A stretch of DNA of 64,000 nucleotides from Phycisphaeraceae bacterium (GCA_026126305.1 JAHCJI010000007.1:124001-188000); one strand, 5' to 3'. Shown: positions 34,353 through 44,258, counted from the first letter of the stretch. Numbers and translations are program-made. The notes: generated by a model from the sequence alone, not told the origin.

Positions 34353-35674
34353 GGCAAACCCGCACGAACGGACGCCGAAGGACCATCGGCATGCACGCAG
34401 CCATCGAGCACTTGCGAGAACCTCCGGGCAATCTCGCGACGATCGTAGGGAGCCAGGCCAGCGTCACTGAGCGGCGCAATGCCCAGTCCCGGCCCACGCT
34501 CGATGAGTTCGGCCAACGCGCGGGCAATACTCGCCGGCTCGCACGGGTCGGCCAGCACGCACCGGGACCGGGAAGACAGCAGGTCTCGGGCGTCCCCTTC
34601 GGGCAACGCCCCCAGGATCGGCCGGCCGCTGGCCAGGTACTCGTACGTCTTGCCCGGCACGATCCGAGCCCGGTGCCCCGGCGGCAATCCGTGCAGGTGC
34701 AGGAACAGCGCGTCGGCACCGAGCATCACACCAACCGTCTGCTCATGGGGCAGATACCCGACCGCATCGACCACCTCCCGGCTCGGGCTGCGGTCGATCC
34801 ATGCCTTGGTCGCCTCGTCCAGGTTCCCCACATGCACGAACCGGAAGCCCTCCATCAACGCCGGTTGCTGGTGCCGCAAGAGTCCGATCGCCTCGAGCAC
34901 CGGGCCGATCGAACGTCCTATCGGACGGATCGGCTCGGGCCTGTAATGCAAACGCCGCTTCAGGCGGGCCAGGGTGCCGCGCGGTACCACGGCTTGCCGG
35001 GTCAGGAATGTCCCGGTGTGGACGAGCGTGAACCGGGCGTTATCCGGCCTTTGCCCCGCTCTGGCTACCTCGAAGTCGGCCCGGTCGAAGCCATTGGGGA
35101 TGGCGTGGACCCGGGCGTCTTCGAGCCCCGCAAAGGCGCGCAGGGCCGCGGTCCTGGCCTCGGGCGTGTTCATGACCACCGCCCGGGCCGAACGCAGGGC
35201 CCGGCCCATCCGCTTGAAGTCCTGTCGCCATTGGAACCAGTGGCGATAGGTTGGCACGCCGTCGAGCGCCCAGGGGTCTCGCAGGTCGAGCACGATCGGC
35301 AGTTGCGGCCCGTAGCGGTGCGCCAGCGGCGCCAGCCAGAAGGGCGACATCGTCACCAGCACCGCATCGATCTCGCCCTGCCGGATCAGCCCGTCCAGGT
35401 GCTGGCCGGCAAGGCCCAGCCATTGCTCGGGGGTCTCAGACTCGATCCGGCGAACCGGCAGGCCCGGCGGCAGGTCGGCCTGGGCCATCCGCTCGTCCAG
35501 GTGCCGGGCCGAGAGCCCGCGCGCCGTGGCCGAGCCCGTCGGCGAGGCGCACAGGACGGTGGGCGACCAGCCGAACTCGTGGAGGTATCGGCAGAGCTTG
35601 GCCGCCCGCTGTGTGCCCGCCCCGCCGATGGGGGGGAAGTAGTACGCCACAATGGCCACGCGACCACCGCTCAC
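34349..35674 (-). CDS. Glycosyltransferase, GT4-like (GT-B fold)
   Basis: A 441-residue GT-B enzyme. The N-domain starts VAIVAYYFPPIGGAGTQRA, typical of GT4 enzymes. IVLDLRDPWALDG closes the acceptor half. The C-domain has LVHTGTF and the E-x7-E region as KTYEYLASGRPILGALPEGD. The start is placed at GTG 35674 because it overlaps the previous stop as GTGA, as elsewhere in the cluster; GTG 35686 is the alternative. Confidence 0.88.
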   Translation of the reverse strand: MSGGRVAIVAYYFPPIGGAGTQRAAKLCRYLHEFGWSPTVLCASPTGSATARGLSARHLDERMAQADLPPGLPVRRIESETPEQWLGLAGQHLDGLIRQGEIDAVLVTMSPFWLAPLAHRYGPQLPIVLDLRDPWALDGVPTYRHWFQWRQDFKRMGRALRSARAVVMNTPEARTAALRAFAGLEDARVHAIPNGFDRADFEVARAGQRPDNARFTLVHTGTFLTRQAVVPRGTLARLKRRLHYRPEPIRPIGRSIGPVLEAIGLLRHQQPALMEGFRFVHVGNLDEATKAWIDRSPSREVVDAVGYLPHEQTVGVMLGADALFLHLHGLPPGHRARIVPGKTYEYLASGRPILGALPEGDARDLLSSRSRCVLADPCEPASIARALAELIERGPGLGIAPLSDAGLAPYDRREIARRFSQVLDGCVHADGPSASVRAGLP

Positions 35675-36285
35675 ACGGGCACCCACTGCCCCGTGTCAAA
35701 ATCGAACCGACGGACCACCTTGGCCGGCACGCCCACGGCGATGGAATACTCGGGGACATCGCGGTTGACCAGTGCCCCGGCCCCGACGATGGCCCCCTTG
35801 CCGATGGTGACCCCCTTGAGGACGATGGCCCGCTCGCCGATCCAGGCGTTGTCATGGATGACGATGGGGCTGGCCAGGAGGTATCCGGTGTTGTAGTAGC
35901 CCTTGCGCGGATCTCGGAAGTCGTGGTCGTGATCGATGATGAGCACGCCGGTGGCCACGCCGACGCCCTCGCCGATGGTCAGGCTCAGCGCCGCCCCGAT
36001 ATGGGCATAAGGCCCGATGCGCGACCGATTCCCGATGCGCAGCTTGATGCCATCGCCCTCGCCGATGGCTTCGATGCGGGCGTTATGGCCAATCAGTACG
36101 CGATCCCCTATATCGATATGCTGACCACCTGCGAGCAAAAGATGATCCGGGAGGCTTGTGGCTTGCCCAAGCCGTGCGATCCTCTTCCGAAGGAAAAAAC
36201 GTCGTACTCGTGCTCTCGCGCGTGTGGGCAAGCCCGCCCATGACTTGGGCTTGTAGCACTCCCTGACCACATGAGCTTGTTTCAT
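35671..36285 (-). CDS. Acyltransferase, left-handed beta-helix (hexapeptide) family
   Basis: A 204-residue protein with hexapeptide repeats (IGDRVLIGHNARI, IGNRSRIGPYAHIG, IGERAIVLKGVTIGKGAIVGAG), the DHDHDFRDP active-site histidine loop and the closing VGVPAKVVRRF. It matches sugar O-acetyltransferases such as WcaF/LacA. It probably acetylates a sugar in the polysaccharide. The start MKQAHVVREC follows an 85-base gap from the preceding gene. Confidence 0.88.
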   Translation of the reverse strand: MKQAHVVRECYKPKSWAGLPTRARARVRRFFLRKRIARLGQATSLPDHLLLAGGQHIDIGDRVLIGHNARIEAIGEGDGIKLRIGNRSRIGPYAHIGAALSLTIGEGVGVATGVLIIDHDHDFRDPRKGYYNTGYLLASPIVIHDNAWIGERAIVLKGVTIGKGAIVGAGALVNRDVPEYSIAVGVPAKVVRRFDFDTGQWVPV

Positions 36286-36370
36286 GCTACGTTTTCACAG
36301 TTGAATGATTGTTGGAAGCTGGCTACTCGACCGAGTTGCCGTGCAATGGAACAGACAAGGCATCGAAGCG

Positions 36371-37894
36371 CTACAAGCCTTCCATGGCCATAGCCATGGA
36401 CAAGAGCGCACCGATCGCGTGAGCAGATGTTGTTGGATCGCTCCTGAGTACCTCCGAGACCCGATCCACCCGGACACCCTTGAGAAGCCGAATGCGATCA
36501 ACAACACTATCGGCACCACCGACAGACTTCATGAGTGTACTTGCTGTTTCCTGCCATTGCTCCGGCTGGTTTGTCGGCATCGGCAGAACCCGACCGGCCA
36601 GTTTTCGTGCCTTGGCTACTTTCCTTGCCAGTTTGCCCCCGGCTGGCCGAGCGAGTTGCTTGGCGTAGGGTAGTGCTGCAAGTTCGGGGCTCAGTCGGCC
36701 GATCAGTTCCTTCTGGGCCGCTCGATTCCGCATCTGCTCTCCTGTCAACGACCGAGCCCATGTGTGGTACTCGGCAGACAAAAAGGGTGTGATGGGCTTA
36801 TACCAAGCGCTCGACGCCCGGATCACAGGGATCGCCCAGCCGTGGATGCGGGCGTTCGTGTAAAAGCTATCGGTCCTATTGCGCCAGGGCTGGGGTGCAT
36901 GTAGTTCGGCCCGCTCGGCCGCGATCTGCCGAAGACGCTTGGCGAATGTCCCAGGCTCAAAAAGATCCGCCCAACGCCCGCCGTCGACAACGACCCGTGC
37001 CTTCAGCCAGAATCGGGGGGAGTTGAGCCTTGCAAAGGCCCTATCGAAGCCCGAATAGTAGAACCCTTCGCCAATCTCGCCGCCCACACCAGAAAGCTGC
37101 GCGGTCCGCCAGGACGCGAGCTCGCGGAAGACAGATGGCAGCCAGCCATACGCCGCGGCATTGCAAACAAAGCCGCTCCGGGCAGAGAACATCCGTGTGT
37201 CTTCGACCAATTGGTTGGCGTCCAACTCGACCATAACAGTCCGGTGTTCGATGCCGAATTGGTCTGCTATCTGTCGTGCAACGAGAACATCCGCGTCCGC
37301 ATCGGTACCGATGGTGAACGCCTTTCGTGGCCTCTCGCCTGCGCTCAACCCCAACGCGAGCAGCAGTCTGCTATCCACGCCGCCGGTGAGTTCGAGACAG
37401 GCATCGCTCTGGAATGCGTTGGCGATACGCTCGCCAACGTTCCGCAATTCCGGGCCGCTGTGGCCTTCGATCTCACGGACGCTCATGGGCGTGTACTCCA
37501 ACGCCTTTGCCGATCCGCATGGGTGGACCCCCTCAAAGGCAGACCGGCCGTCGGGCCTGAAGCCAATGAGCAGGTCATCGACCAGAGCCGTTGGATCGAC
37601 CCTTGCACCGATGGCCCTTGCCACCGCTGCGGCATCATTGCCCAAAGCACGCAGTGAACCATCGGCATTGGTTGCGTACCACGCTTGTTCGTGCGAAAAG
37701 GGAGGGGTGCGTAATGCCCAGCCATTGGGCGAAACCATGAGTGTGGCGGGCAGTCCACTGCGCTGCCCGAGCAATCGCCACCCACCTATGGTATCGTGCT
37801 GTTCCGTGGTTGTGCCGGCTTCATCCAATGGCACAAGCACCCACGACGGGGTGATCCCGGGCCGTGGGTGCAAGATCTCTGCGGCGTTGCTCAT
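36371..37894 (-). CDS. Asparagine synthase-like protein without a visible glutaminase domain
   Basis: A 507-residue protein. The synthase-type PP-loop is CLELTGGVDSRLLLALGL (about residues 163-180), followed by FTIGTDADADVLVARQIADQ. The N-terminal 160 residues lack the Cys2 nucleophile of class II amidotransferases, so ammonia or another nitrogen donor must be used, or another nucleotide-activated ligation occurs. AsnB-like proteins are common in exopolysaccharide loci, where they may amidate uronic acids. GC is lower than neighbours. It starts 7 bases after the preceding gene. Confidence 0.78.
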   Translation of the reverse strand: MSNAAEILHPRPGITPSWVLVPLDEAGTTTEQHDTIGGWRLLGQRSGLPATLMVSPNGWALRTPPFSHEQAWYATNADGSLRALGNDAAAVARAIGARVDPTALVDDLLIGFRPDGRSAFEGVHPCGSAKALEYTPMSVREIEGHSGPELRNVGERIANAFQSDACLELTGGVDSRLLLALGLSAGERPRKAFTIGTDADADVLVARQIADQFGIEHRTVMVELDANQLVEDTRMFSARSGFVCNAAAYGWLPSVFRELASWRTAQLSGVGGEIGEGFYYSGFDRAFARLNSPRFWLKARVVVDGGRWADLFEPGTFAKRLRQIAAERAELHAPQPWRNRTDSFYTNARIHGWAIPVIRASSAWYKPITPFLSAEYHTWARSLTGEQMRNRAAQKELIGRLSPELAALPYAKQLARPAGGKLARKVAKARKLAGRVLPMPTNQPEQWQETASTLMKSVGGADSVVDRIRLLKGVRVDRVSEVLRSDPTTSAHAIGALLSMAMAMEGL

Positions 37895-37901
37895 GCCAAG
37901 A

Positions 37902-40268
37902 TTATCCGCCAGCTGCCGCGTCGCCGAAGTACGCCCCCAGAGGCACCAGTTCACCGCGTGCGGGCCGTCCGAGCACGTCCGCGGGCGTGAGCAGTTCGCG
38001 GGCAGGGATGCGCCCCCAGATGACACTGGAGGGCCTGGGCTGGTAGTTCATGCCGCGAGGATTCGCAAAGATCTGATCCCGGGTATCGCCGCCGTGGAGG
38101 TGGCCTGCCGTGACGTTGTCACCCAAGGGGACCACAGCCATGTGCGAGTTGCCATCGATGATGTGAATATTGCGGAAGATGGCGTCTTCGGGGAACGAGC
38201 GTCCGGTGAGCTTTGCAAAGACACTGTTCGTGACAGAAACGTTCTTGAGAGTAAGCGCCCCATCTTCATCCTGCCTGTGAACATCGAATCGGAAAGTCTG
38301 ATCGGGAAGTTGCAGGCCGGAAATCACCAGGTGTTCGGTGTCGATGTTCCACATGCTCGACGCCACCGATGCGTCATCCTTGGAAATATGGACGTTCACG
38401 ATGGCAACATCCTTGATGCCCTGCTGCCCCCCCCGAATCGGATTCATCAGGAAGCCAAGAAGTGGAAACTCGTAGACCCGAAGGCCGTACACAATGCGGT
38501 TTTCACGGTCTTGGCTGTTGCGCCAGAACCAGTGGAAGACGTCCGCATGGGTGCCATCGGGGTGGCGGGAGAAATCACGAACGTCGGCGTTCAAGACCAT
38601 CGTGTCCGCACCAAATGGCGTATCCGAAAAGCCGGATGCCTGCACGTTGCGGACAAATGTGGAAGACCTGAAGGGCGAACGGACTTCGGAGACAATCAAG
38701 TCGGTACCAAAGATGCCAGCCCAATCATTGCTGCCCGACGCCAACCCGCCACCTTCAAAACGGCTCGGGCCCGCAATGACAGAGTTGCTCACCCAAAAAT
38801 ACGTGTCCATCCCAGTAAAAGTGCGCGGCGTGCCGTTGCCGGTCATAGAGATGTTGTCGGCACGGAGGAGTCGTGTACGCATGCCCGCGGGCTGGCGATC
38901 CACAAATCGAACCAGTTCCCTGTTGACGCCAGGGGCTGCGGTGACGGTCGCCCAACGAGTACCCGTCGAGACGCGGTGGGGGTGTGGCAGGCCTTCCCAC
39001 ACGTACTCACCGGGCAGGAGATAGCAGATGGCGCCATCAGAGCTTCCGTGTTGGGCCGTCACGTATGCAAGTGCTCGACTCGCGCTGCGGAATGGATTCG
39101 CGCGTGTTCCGTTTCCCGTGGAGTCGTTCCCGTTCGCCGCGTCGGCGTACACCTCATGCCGAGGCAAGGTGCCGCCCGCGTTGGCGTTCAGGAACATCGA
39201 GTGCATCCCATTGCGGAAATGCACAGAGCCCCCGTTATGTCCGTCAATCTCCCCCGCCAGCACCCGCACCTCGCCCGCGTTCTTTGGGAACACCCGGGCG
39301 CGGACTTCGATCAGGCCGTCGTCGAACAGCGAGGCGTCCAGCGTTGCCGTGTACTCCCACACGTTCGTGCGGGGGTTGAGCTTCATCTCGGTGACGGGGG
39401 TCCAGCGGCCGCCGTTGACGCTGAACTCCACGCGGTCGATGCCGTTCATGTGGAAGGCGACCACGCCGATGTGGAACAGGCCGGTGAAGTCCTGGTAGGG
39501 CACTACGTCCCAGCGGGCGATGGCCTTGGCGTCGTAGCCGCGAAGGTGGGGGTTGCCCACGGCGGGGGGCTGGGCCGTGGGGCCCGAGAAGCCCCGGCCC
39601 GGCTCGAGGATGGGGAAGTCTCCCGGCAGGCCGCCGCCCCCGCCCCCGCTGCCGGCTCCACCGCCGCTGCCGCTGCTGCTCCCGCCCGAGCCCGATTCAC
39701 TCGTGGCACCCATGTCGTGCTTGATGCCCGAGGGAGAAGACACAGGCGAGGGGCCCATGAGGAGGCCGGGGTTCTGGCGGATCAGGGTCGAGATCAGGCC
39801 GGCGGGGTCTTGTTCGCCGCCGCCCGTAGCGCCACCGATGACGATGCGTCCGAGCGTGGGGTGGCTGAGCAGCACGCCGCCGGTTTCGCTGGTGGGGGCT
39901 TGACGCGAGGGGCCGGCCAGCGGGTTGGCCTGGCGAAGCAGCGATTGCTGGGCGGCGCGGATCTGCCGCAATTCTGCCTCGGTGAAGCTCTGCTGGCGGC
40001 TGGGCGAACCCGCGGCCGCGTTGCGTGAACTGCTGGTGACGAATCGGCTTGGCCCGGCGATGTAGAACTCCGGCCCGGTCGAGATGCGTGCGCGGTTGGC
40101 GGCGTTTGGTGCCGAGGCGTTGCGCTGCGAAGAGTTGGACGTGTTCGAGGCGGGCTTGTCGGCGGCCTTGTCCTCATCGGGAGACTGGGCGGCCAGCACG
40201 CCCGTGGGCAGTGCAAAAACGGAAGCGGCCAGAAGGAGGGCCATGGCGGTTCGGCTGCGGTTGAGCAT
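37902..40268 (-). CDS. Secreted right-handed beta-helix-like protein, first gene of the polysaccharide cluster
   Basis: A 788-residue exported protein. A signal peptide (about 1-27, ALLLAASVFALPTGVLAAQ) is followed by a Ser/Asn/Ala-rich segment, a Gly/Ser spacer (about 190-215), an Ig-like sheet (about 245-355) and a beta-helix-like C-domain (about 370-760). The latter starts HEVYADAANGNDSTGNGTRANPFRS-like, typical of parallel-beta-helix lyase/epimerase proteins. No catalytic residues can be named with confidence. ATG 40268 follows GGAGGACACG. It may modify, cut or guide the polysaccharide. Confidence 0.75.
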   Translation of the reverse strand: MLNRSRTAMALLLAASVFALPTGVLAAQSPDEDKAADKPASNTSNSSQRNASAPNAANRARISTGPEFYIAGPSRFVTSSSRNAAAGSPSRQQSFTEAELRQIRAAQQSLLRQANPLAGPSRQAPTSETGGVLLSHPTLGRIVIGGATGGGEQDPAGLISTLIRQNPGLLMGPSPVSSPSGIKHDMGATSESGSGGSSSGSGGGAGSGGGGGGLPGDFPILEPGRGFSGPTAQPPAVGNPHLRGYDAKAIARWDVVPYQDFTGLFHIGVVAFHMNGIDRVEFSVNGGRWTPVTEMKLNPRTNVWEYTATLDASLFDDGLIEVRARVFPKNAGEVRVLAGEIDGHNGGSVHFRNGMHSMFLNANAGGTLPRHEVYADAANGNDSTGNGTRANPFRSASRALAYVTAQHGSSDGAICYLLPGEYVWEGLPHPHRVSTGTRWATVTAAPGVNRELVRFVDRQPAGMRTRLLRADNISMTGNGTPRTFTGMDTYFWVSNSVIAGPSRFEGGGLASGSNDWAGIFGTDLIVSEVRSPFRSSTFVRNVQASGFSDTPFGADTMVLNADVRDFSRHPDGTHADVFHWFWRNSQDRENRIVYGLRVYEFPLLGFLMNPIRGGQQGIKDVAIVNVHISKDDASVASSMWNIDTEHLVISGLQLPDQTFRFDVHRQDEDGALTLKNVSVTNSVFAKLTGRSFPEDAIFRNIHIIDGNSHMAVVPLGDNVTAGHLHGGDTRDQIFANPRGMNYQPRPSSVIWGRIPARELLTPADVLGRPARGELVPLGAYFGDAAAGG

Positions 40269-40675
40269 CGTGTCCTCCAGCGCCCCGCACCGGGCGCACC
40301 ACGAATGTCGATTGCGATTGATCGTCTGGCAGGCTGCTTGCCCGGCTTGCTTGGCTTTTCAGCCCAACCCAGTCGGCAGGGGTCCTATGTCCCTCACAAT
40401 CGGAGTGGTGCCGCGTGTCCTGTATGGTGGGGGTGGGTGATGTCCGGACGGGCACCGTTCGTGCCGCCGGGCGGAAGGGCCTGGGTATCCGTACCAAGGC
40501 CTCGTGGCGTCGTCCGAATACTCGGAGCCTGCCAAGGCGGGAAGAATACCCGCAACTCGGCCCGGGGCGCGATAATTTTTTCGAAAACTTCAGGCCCAAC
40601 TGGTCAGATGTACGCAAAGCGATCCGACCATACACCAACACCAACCCGGCCAAGTGCCTGATGATCTTGGGAGTA
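40269..40675. other. Intergenic leader region of the polysaccharide cluster
   Basis: This 407-base stretch lies between the end of pdhA and the first cluster gene. The most AT-rich patch (CGATAATTTTTTCGAAAACT, about 40570-40589) includes the palindrome TTTTCGAAAA and is the best candidate promoter or operator. A long transcribed leader would follow. No riboswitch consensus I know could be fitted. Confidence 0.4.
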
Positions 40676-41788
40676 TCAGAGCAGCGGGTTCTTGGCCCCA
40701 TGCACGTACTCGCGTGTCGGGCTGAGATTGGGCTGGGGGAAGATGTACACGTCCGAGTAGAGTTCGGCTTCGACACTGGGCGCCTCGGCTCGCTCGGCAA
40801 ACTCGACCGAGTCCTTGACCTCGTCGCGGATCTCATCACGCATGGCCTTCCAGCCGTCCTCGTCGATGGCCTGGCGGTCGTTCATCAGGTGATCCAGCAA
40901 GGCGGCGATGGAGTCCTTGCTCTTGTACTGCTCGACCTCTTCCTTGGTGCGGTACTTCTGCGGGTCGCTCATCGAGTGGCCCTGGTAGCGGTAGGTGTGC
41001 AGGTCGACGAAGGCCGGCTTCTGCTCCTCGCGGCACATGTCGACGATGGGCTTGAACTGGTCGTACACGTCGCGGATGTCCAGCCCGTCGATGCGTACCG
41101 AGTGGATGCCGTAGCTCTGCCCGCGGCTGATGAGATTCTCGTGGTTCGCCGTGTGCCGGCCGATGGCTGTGCCCATGGAGTAGCCGTTGTTCTCGATGAT
41201 GTAGATGACCGGCAGGCCGAAGAGGGCCGAGAGGTTCAGTGCCTCGTGGAAGGCCCCCTGGTCGACGGCGCCGTCGCCCAGGTAGCACAGGCAGACCTTC
41301 TTCGAACCCGTGCCCAAGACCTCCCACTCGTAGCGTGCGGCAAAGGCCAGGCCCGCGCCCAGAGGCGTCTGGGCACCCACGATGCCGTGCCCGCCGTAGA
41401 GGTGGTTGGGCTTGTCGAACATGTGCATCGACCCGCCCTTGCCCTTGGCGCATCCGTCGATCTTGCCGTACATCTCGGCCATGCAGGCCCGGGCCGACAT
41501 GCCGCGGGCCAGAGCGTGGCCGTGGTCGCGGTAGGCGGTGATGACCGGGTCGTCGCCATTGGTGCAGGCGATGGTGCCCACGGCACAGGCTTCCTGCCCC
41601 GAGTAGATATGGCAGAACCCGCCGATCTTGGCCTGCTGGTAGGCCTGCTGGGTTCGGGTCTCAAACTCCCGGATGAGTTGCATGGATCGCAACCATCCCA
41701 GGAGTGTGGCGTTGTCGAGCGAATCCACCAGGCGGCTGCCCGCTTGGGTGGCTTGGGAGTTTGCCGATGTCGTGGTCGCTTGGGCCAT
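40676..41788 (-). CDS. pdhA: Pyruvate dehydrogenase E1 component, alpha subunit
   Basis: A 370-residue thiamine-diphosphate enzyme subunit that decarboxylates pyruvate. The E1 alpha hallmarks are GGFCHIYSGQEA, SMHMFDKPNHLYGGHGIVGAQ-type residues, and the ThDP/Mg motif GDGAVDQGAFHEALNL (GDG at 171-173, ending in ENN). The phosphorylation-loop region YRYQGHSMSDP is also present. The E1 beta, E2 and E3 genes are not in the window. Start ATG 41788 follows GGAG at a long distance; the preceding frame is non-coding. Confidence 0.93.
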   Translation of the reverse strand: MAQATTTSANSQATQAGSRLVDSLDNATLLGWLRSMQLIREFETRTQQAYQQAKIGGFCHIYSGQEACAVGTIACTNGDDPVITAYRDHGHALARGMSARACMAEMYGKIDGCAKGKGGSMHMFDKPNHLYGGHGIVGAQTPLGAGLAFAARYEWEVLGTGSKKVCLCYLGDGAVDQGAFHEALNLSALFGLPVIYIIENNGYSMGTAIGRHTANHENLISRGQSYGIHSVRIDGLDIRDVYDQFKPIVDMCREEQKPAFVDLHTYRYQGHSMSDPQKYRTKEEVEQYKSKDSIAALLDHLMNDRQAIDEDGWKAMRDEIRDEVKDSVEFAERAEAPSVEAELYSDVYIFPQPNLSPTREYVHGAKNPLL

Positions 41789-41924
41789 GTTGGTGCAATG
41801 CTCCGCGGGGCACCCGGGCACATCGGCCCGGGGCGTGCTGGCGTTTCGGATTCGCCGCGGGCGATCGCGGCCAAGGCCAAGTCTAACGCGCCCGGGCCGC
41901 CTTGTCGCCCGGGCGGTGTCGGCA

Positions 41925-44258
41925 TCATGGCGTGCGGTTGGCATCCTTGCCGGGAAGCATCGCCGCCGCCGCGCCCGAGGGCTTGGTCTGGCTCTGGAGC
42001 AGCACCAGGGCGGTGTGCAATTGCAGGTCGAGCCCTTCGTCGATCAGACGCGAGGGATCCGGCCTGTCGTCCTTGGGCGGGGGATTGCCATGTTCGTCGA
42101 GAACCAGTACGTCTGCCTGCTGGCGGAGCATCAGGCTCTCGGCCACCTGTTCGGGCAACATCGCCACGTCCATGTCGGGCCGGACGCCGTGCGTGGGCTT
42201 GCCGGGGACACGATGGATCATGCGTCCGCCGGGCAGGACATAGTACTGGGTGGTGAGCTTCATGAGCGCCCTTGGAGCGCTCCGCCGGTCGGGGTCGATG
42301 GGCAGGACGTTCTGGACACTTCCCTTGCCGTAGCTGGTCTGGCCCAGCACGACGGCATTAGCGGCCGAGGCCCTGGCATAATCCTGGATCGCACCGGCCA
42401 CGATCTCACTGGCCGACGCGCTGCCCTCGTTGATGAGCACCACCACGGGCAACTTGGGCAGGGGCGTATCCCGCCGAATGAGTCGTTCGGCGGGCATGCC
42501 ATTGCCGTCGGTGCGGTCGTTGCGGGTCGAGACGACCACCTGCCCGTATGCCCTGCGGCTTGCGGTGAAGTCGACGAATCGGCTGGTGATCTCGACGGCT
42601 TGGTCGAGCAAGCCGCCCCGATTGAATCGAAGGTCGAGCACGAGCGCTTGGAGGCCTTGCTTGCGCATCTCGCCCAGGGCCTTGTCAAAATCGCCCGAGG
42701 TGGCCTCGTTGAACCCGGTCAGGCGGACGTACCCGATGCCATGTACCGGATCGATCATCCAATTCCAGTTGTCCTCGGTGCCGTCGATGCGTTCCCAGCC
42801 CTTGACGGTCTTGAGTTCGACGGTATCGCGAACGATGGTGAAGTCGATATCCTGCTTGTTGTCGCCCTCGCCGCGTTCGACGGTGATGACTACCGGGGTG
42901 CCCTTGGGGCCGGTGATCTTGTCAACGGTGCTGTTGAGTGAGATGTTCGAGATGTCCTCGCCATTGACGGCCTTGATGATGTCCCTGGCACGCACCCCGG
43001 CGCGCTGGGCGGGCGTGCCGTCGAGCGGTGTGACCACCTCGACCCGGCGCTGGGCATTGAGCTGGATCGACACCCCGATGCCGCTGAAGTTGCCCCGCGT
43101 GCTGCGCTCGAACTGCCGCACGTCGTAGGGCCAGATGATCTCGGTGTACTCGTCCAAGGCCCGCATGGCACCGTCGCCGAAGACACGCAGCACCAGCGCG
43201 TCGGGCAGCCCGATCGTCTGTCGGTTCCACGATTGCACCTCGGTGATCACCTCGCGGAGCGTGTTCTCGTTGGCAATCCTGGCGCGTTCGAGGTCGGCCG
43301 CCTTGGAAGCGAGCCATTCCACGAAGCGGGTGCGCCGCGACGCATCGGCCAGTTGTGGATAGGCGTCGTACAAATCCGTCGTTTCGGCCACCAGGCGCAG
43401 GCCACGCAGCCCCGAGACCAGAAGGTCCTTGAGGTTCGAGCCCGACACGTGATGCCGGTCGGCATTGAAGATGGCGTACATCAGCATCAGGGGCTCGATG
43501 TCCTCGATGCGTTCGGACACCGACTCGCCCACGGGGTTGTAGGGCGGCAGCGCGTCCTCGCCCGCCTCGACCAGCCTGGCGCTGCGCAATGCGTGGTTGC
43601 GCTCTGGCGCGTACAAGGCAATCAGCGACAGACGCTTGATCTGCCGTGTGCGATCATCCAGGAAGGTGTTCTCGTCTTCATACAAGGCGTGCAAACGCTC
43701 GAACAGGTCGGCGGCGGCGTACCAGCGACCCTGCGATTCGGCGTGCAGTGCCTGGGCCTTGGCAAGAGCGGTCAAATCAACAACGGCCCGGTCCTGCAAC
43801 ACTGCTGCCTTGTCGTCTGCGAGCATGTGCAAAGAGATGGCGGCGCTCAGTCCATCGGCCAGGGCCTTCTCACGATCGAAGGGCTCCGTGGCTTCGCGAT
43901 ACGAGGCCAACGCTTCGGACAGTTTCTCCCGATGCTCGTCGACCTTCTCCTGCCGCTTGATCTTGTGTGCTTCGAGAGATTGGGTCAGCGAGTTCGCCAG
44001 GTCGGCCAGCAGCGGATCTCGAACCGAATCACCAGCGCGGCCGAGCAGGTCGGTAAAGGCGGCCTTGTCACCGCGCGAAGCCGCGGCCCACAGGCTCTGC
44101 GACCAGGACTCGGCCGAAGAGACCTGCCTGGCCTGGTCCTGTGCCCGCTGACCGCTCTGGATGGCCTGGGCATGGGAAGCGGCCAACGCCAACCCCAGAA
44201 CCGCCATCAAACCGGCCGTCGCGCCCAAGACGCCCCTGCTGGTACGAGTGTGTCGCAT
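41925..44258 (-). CDS. S41 family C-terminal processing peptidase
   Basis: A 777-residue exported serine protease. A signal peptide (about 1-31, GLALAASHAQA) and a long helical region precede a PDZ domain (about 385-470, GVSIQLNAQRRVEVVTPLDG). The catalytic S41 domain has the Ser/Lys dyad in INEGSASASEIVAGA (about residue 612) and QTSYGKGSVQN (about 637). It is longer than the usual CtpA (400-450) because of the helical N-terminal third. ATG 44258 follows AGGAGG. Probable role: trimming envelope proteins in the periplasm. Confidence 0.9.
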   Translation of the reverse strand: MRHTRTSRGVLGATAGLMAVLGLALAASHAQAIQSGQRAQDQARQVSSAESWSQSLWAAASRGDKAAFTDLLGRAGDSVRDPLLADLANSLTQSLEAHKIKRQEKVDEHREKLSEALASYREATEPFDREKALADGLSAAISLHMLADDKAAVLQDRAVVDLTALAKAQALHAESQGRWYAAADLFERLHALYEDENTFLDDRTRQIKRLSLIALYAPERNHALRSARLVEAGEDALPPYNPVGESVSERIEDIEPLMLMYAIFNADRHHVSGSNLKDLLVSGLRGLRLVAETTDLYDAYPQLADASRRTRFVEWLASKAADLERARIANENTLREVITEVQSWNRQTIGLPDALVLRVFGDGAMRALDEYTEIIWPYDVRQFERSTRGNFSGIGVSIQLNAQRRVEVVTPLDGTPAQRAGVRARDIIKAVNGEDISNISLNSTVDKITGPKGTPVVITVERGEGDNKQDIDFTIVRDTVELKTVKGWERIDGTEDNWNWMIDPVHGIGYVRLTGFNEATSGDFDKALGEMRKQGLQALVLDLRFNRGGLLDQAVEITSRFVDFTASRRAYGQVVVSTRNDRTDGNGMPAERLIRRDTPLPKLPVVVLINEGSASASEIVAGAIQDYARASAANAVVLGQTSYGKGSVQNVLPIDPDRRSAPRALMKLTTQYYVLPGGRMIHRVPGKPTHGVRPDMDVAMLPEQVAESLMLRQQADVLVLDEHGNPPPKDDRPDPSRLIDEGLDLQLHTALVLLQSQTKPSGAAAAMLPGKDANRTP

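Noticed and set aside
37161..40028. A 955-codon open frame on the plus strand across the AsnB-like and beta-helix genes
   Set aside because: It is antisense to two well-supported genes. The composition is the mirror of their third codon positions and there is no domain.
40269..40675. Cyclic-di-GMP riboswitch in the leader of the polysaccharide cluster
   Set aside because: Some GAAA and GC pieces look suggestive, but the conserved GEMM core could not be fitted on the minus strand.
40415..42256. A 613-codon plus-strand frame opposite pdhA
   Set aside because: It is a complement of the E1 alpha gene; stop codons are rare in GC-rich antisense frames.
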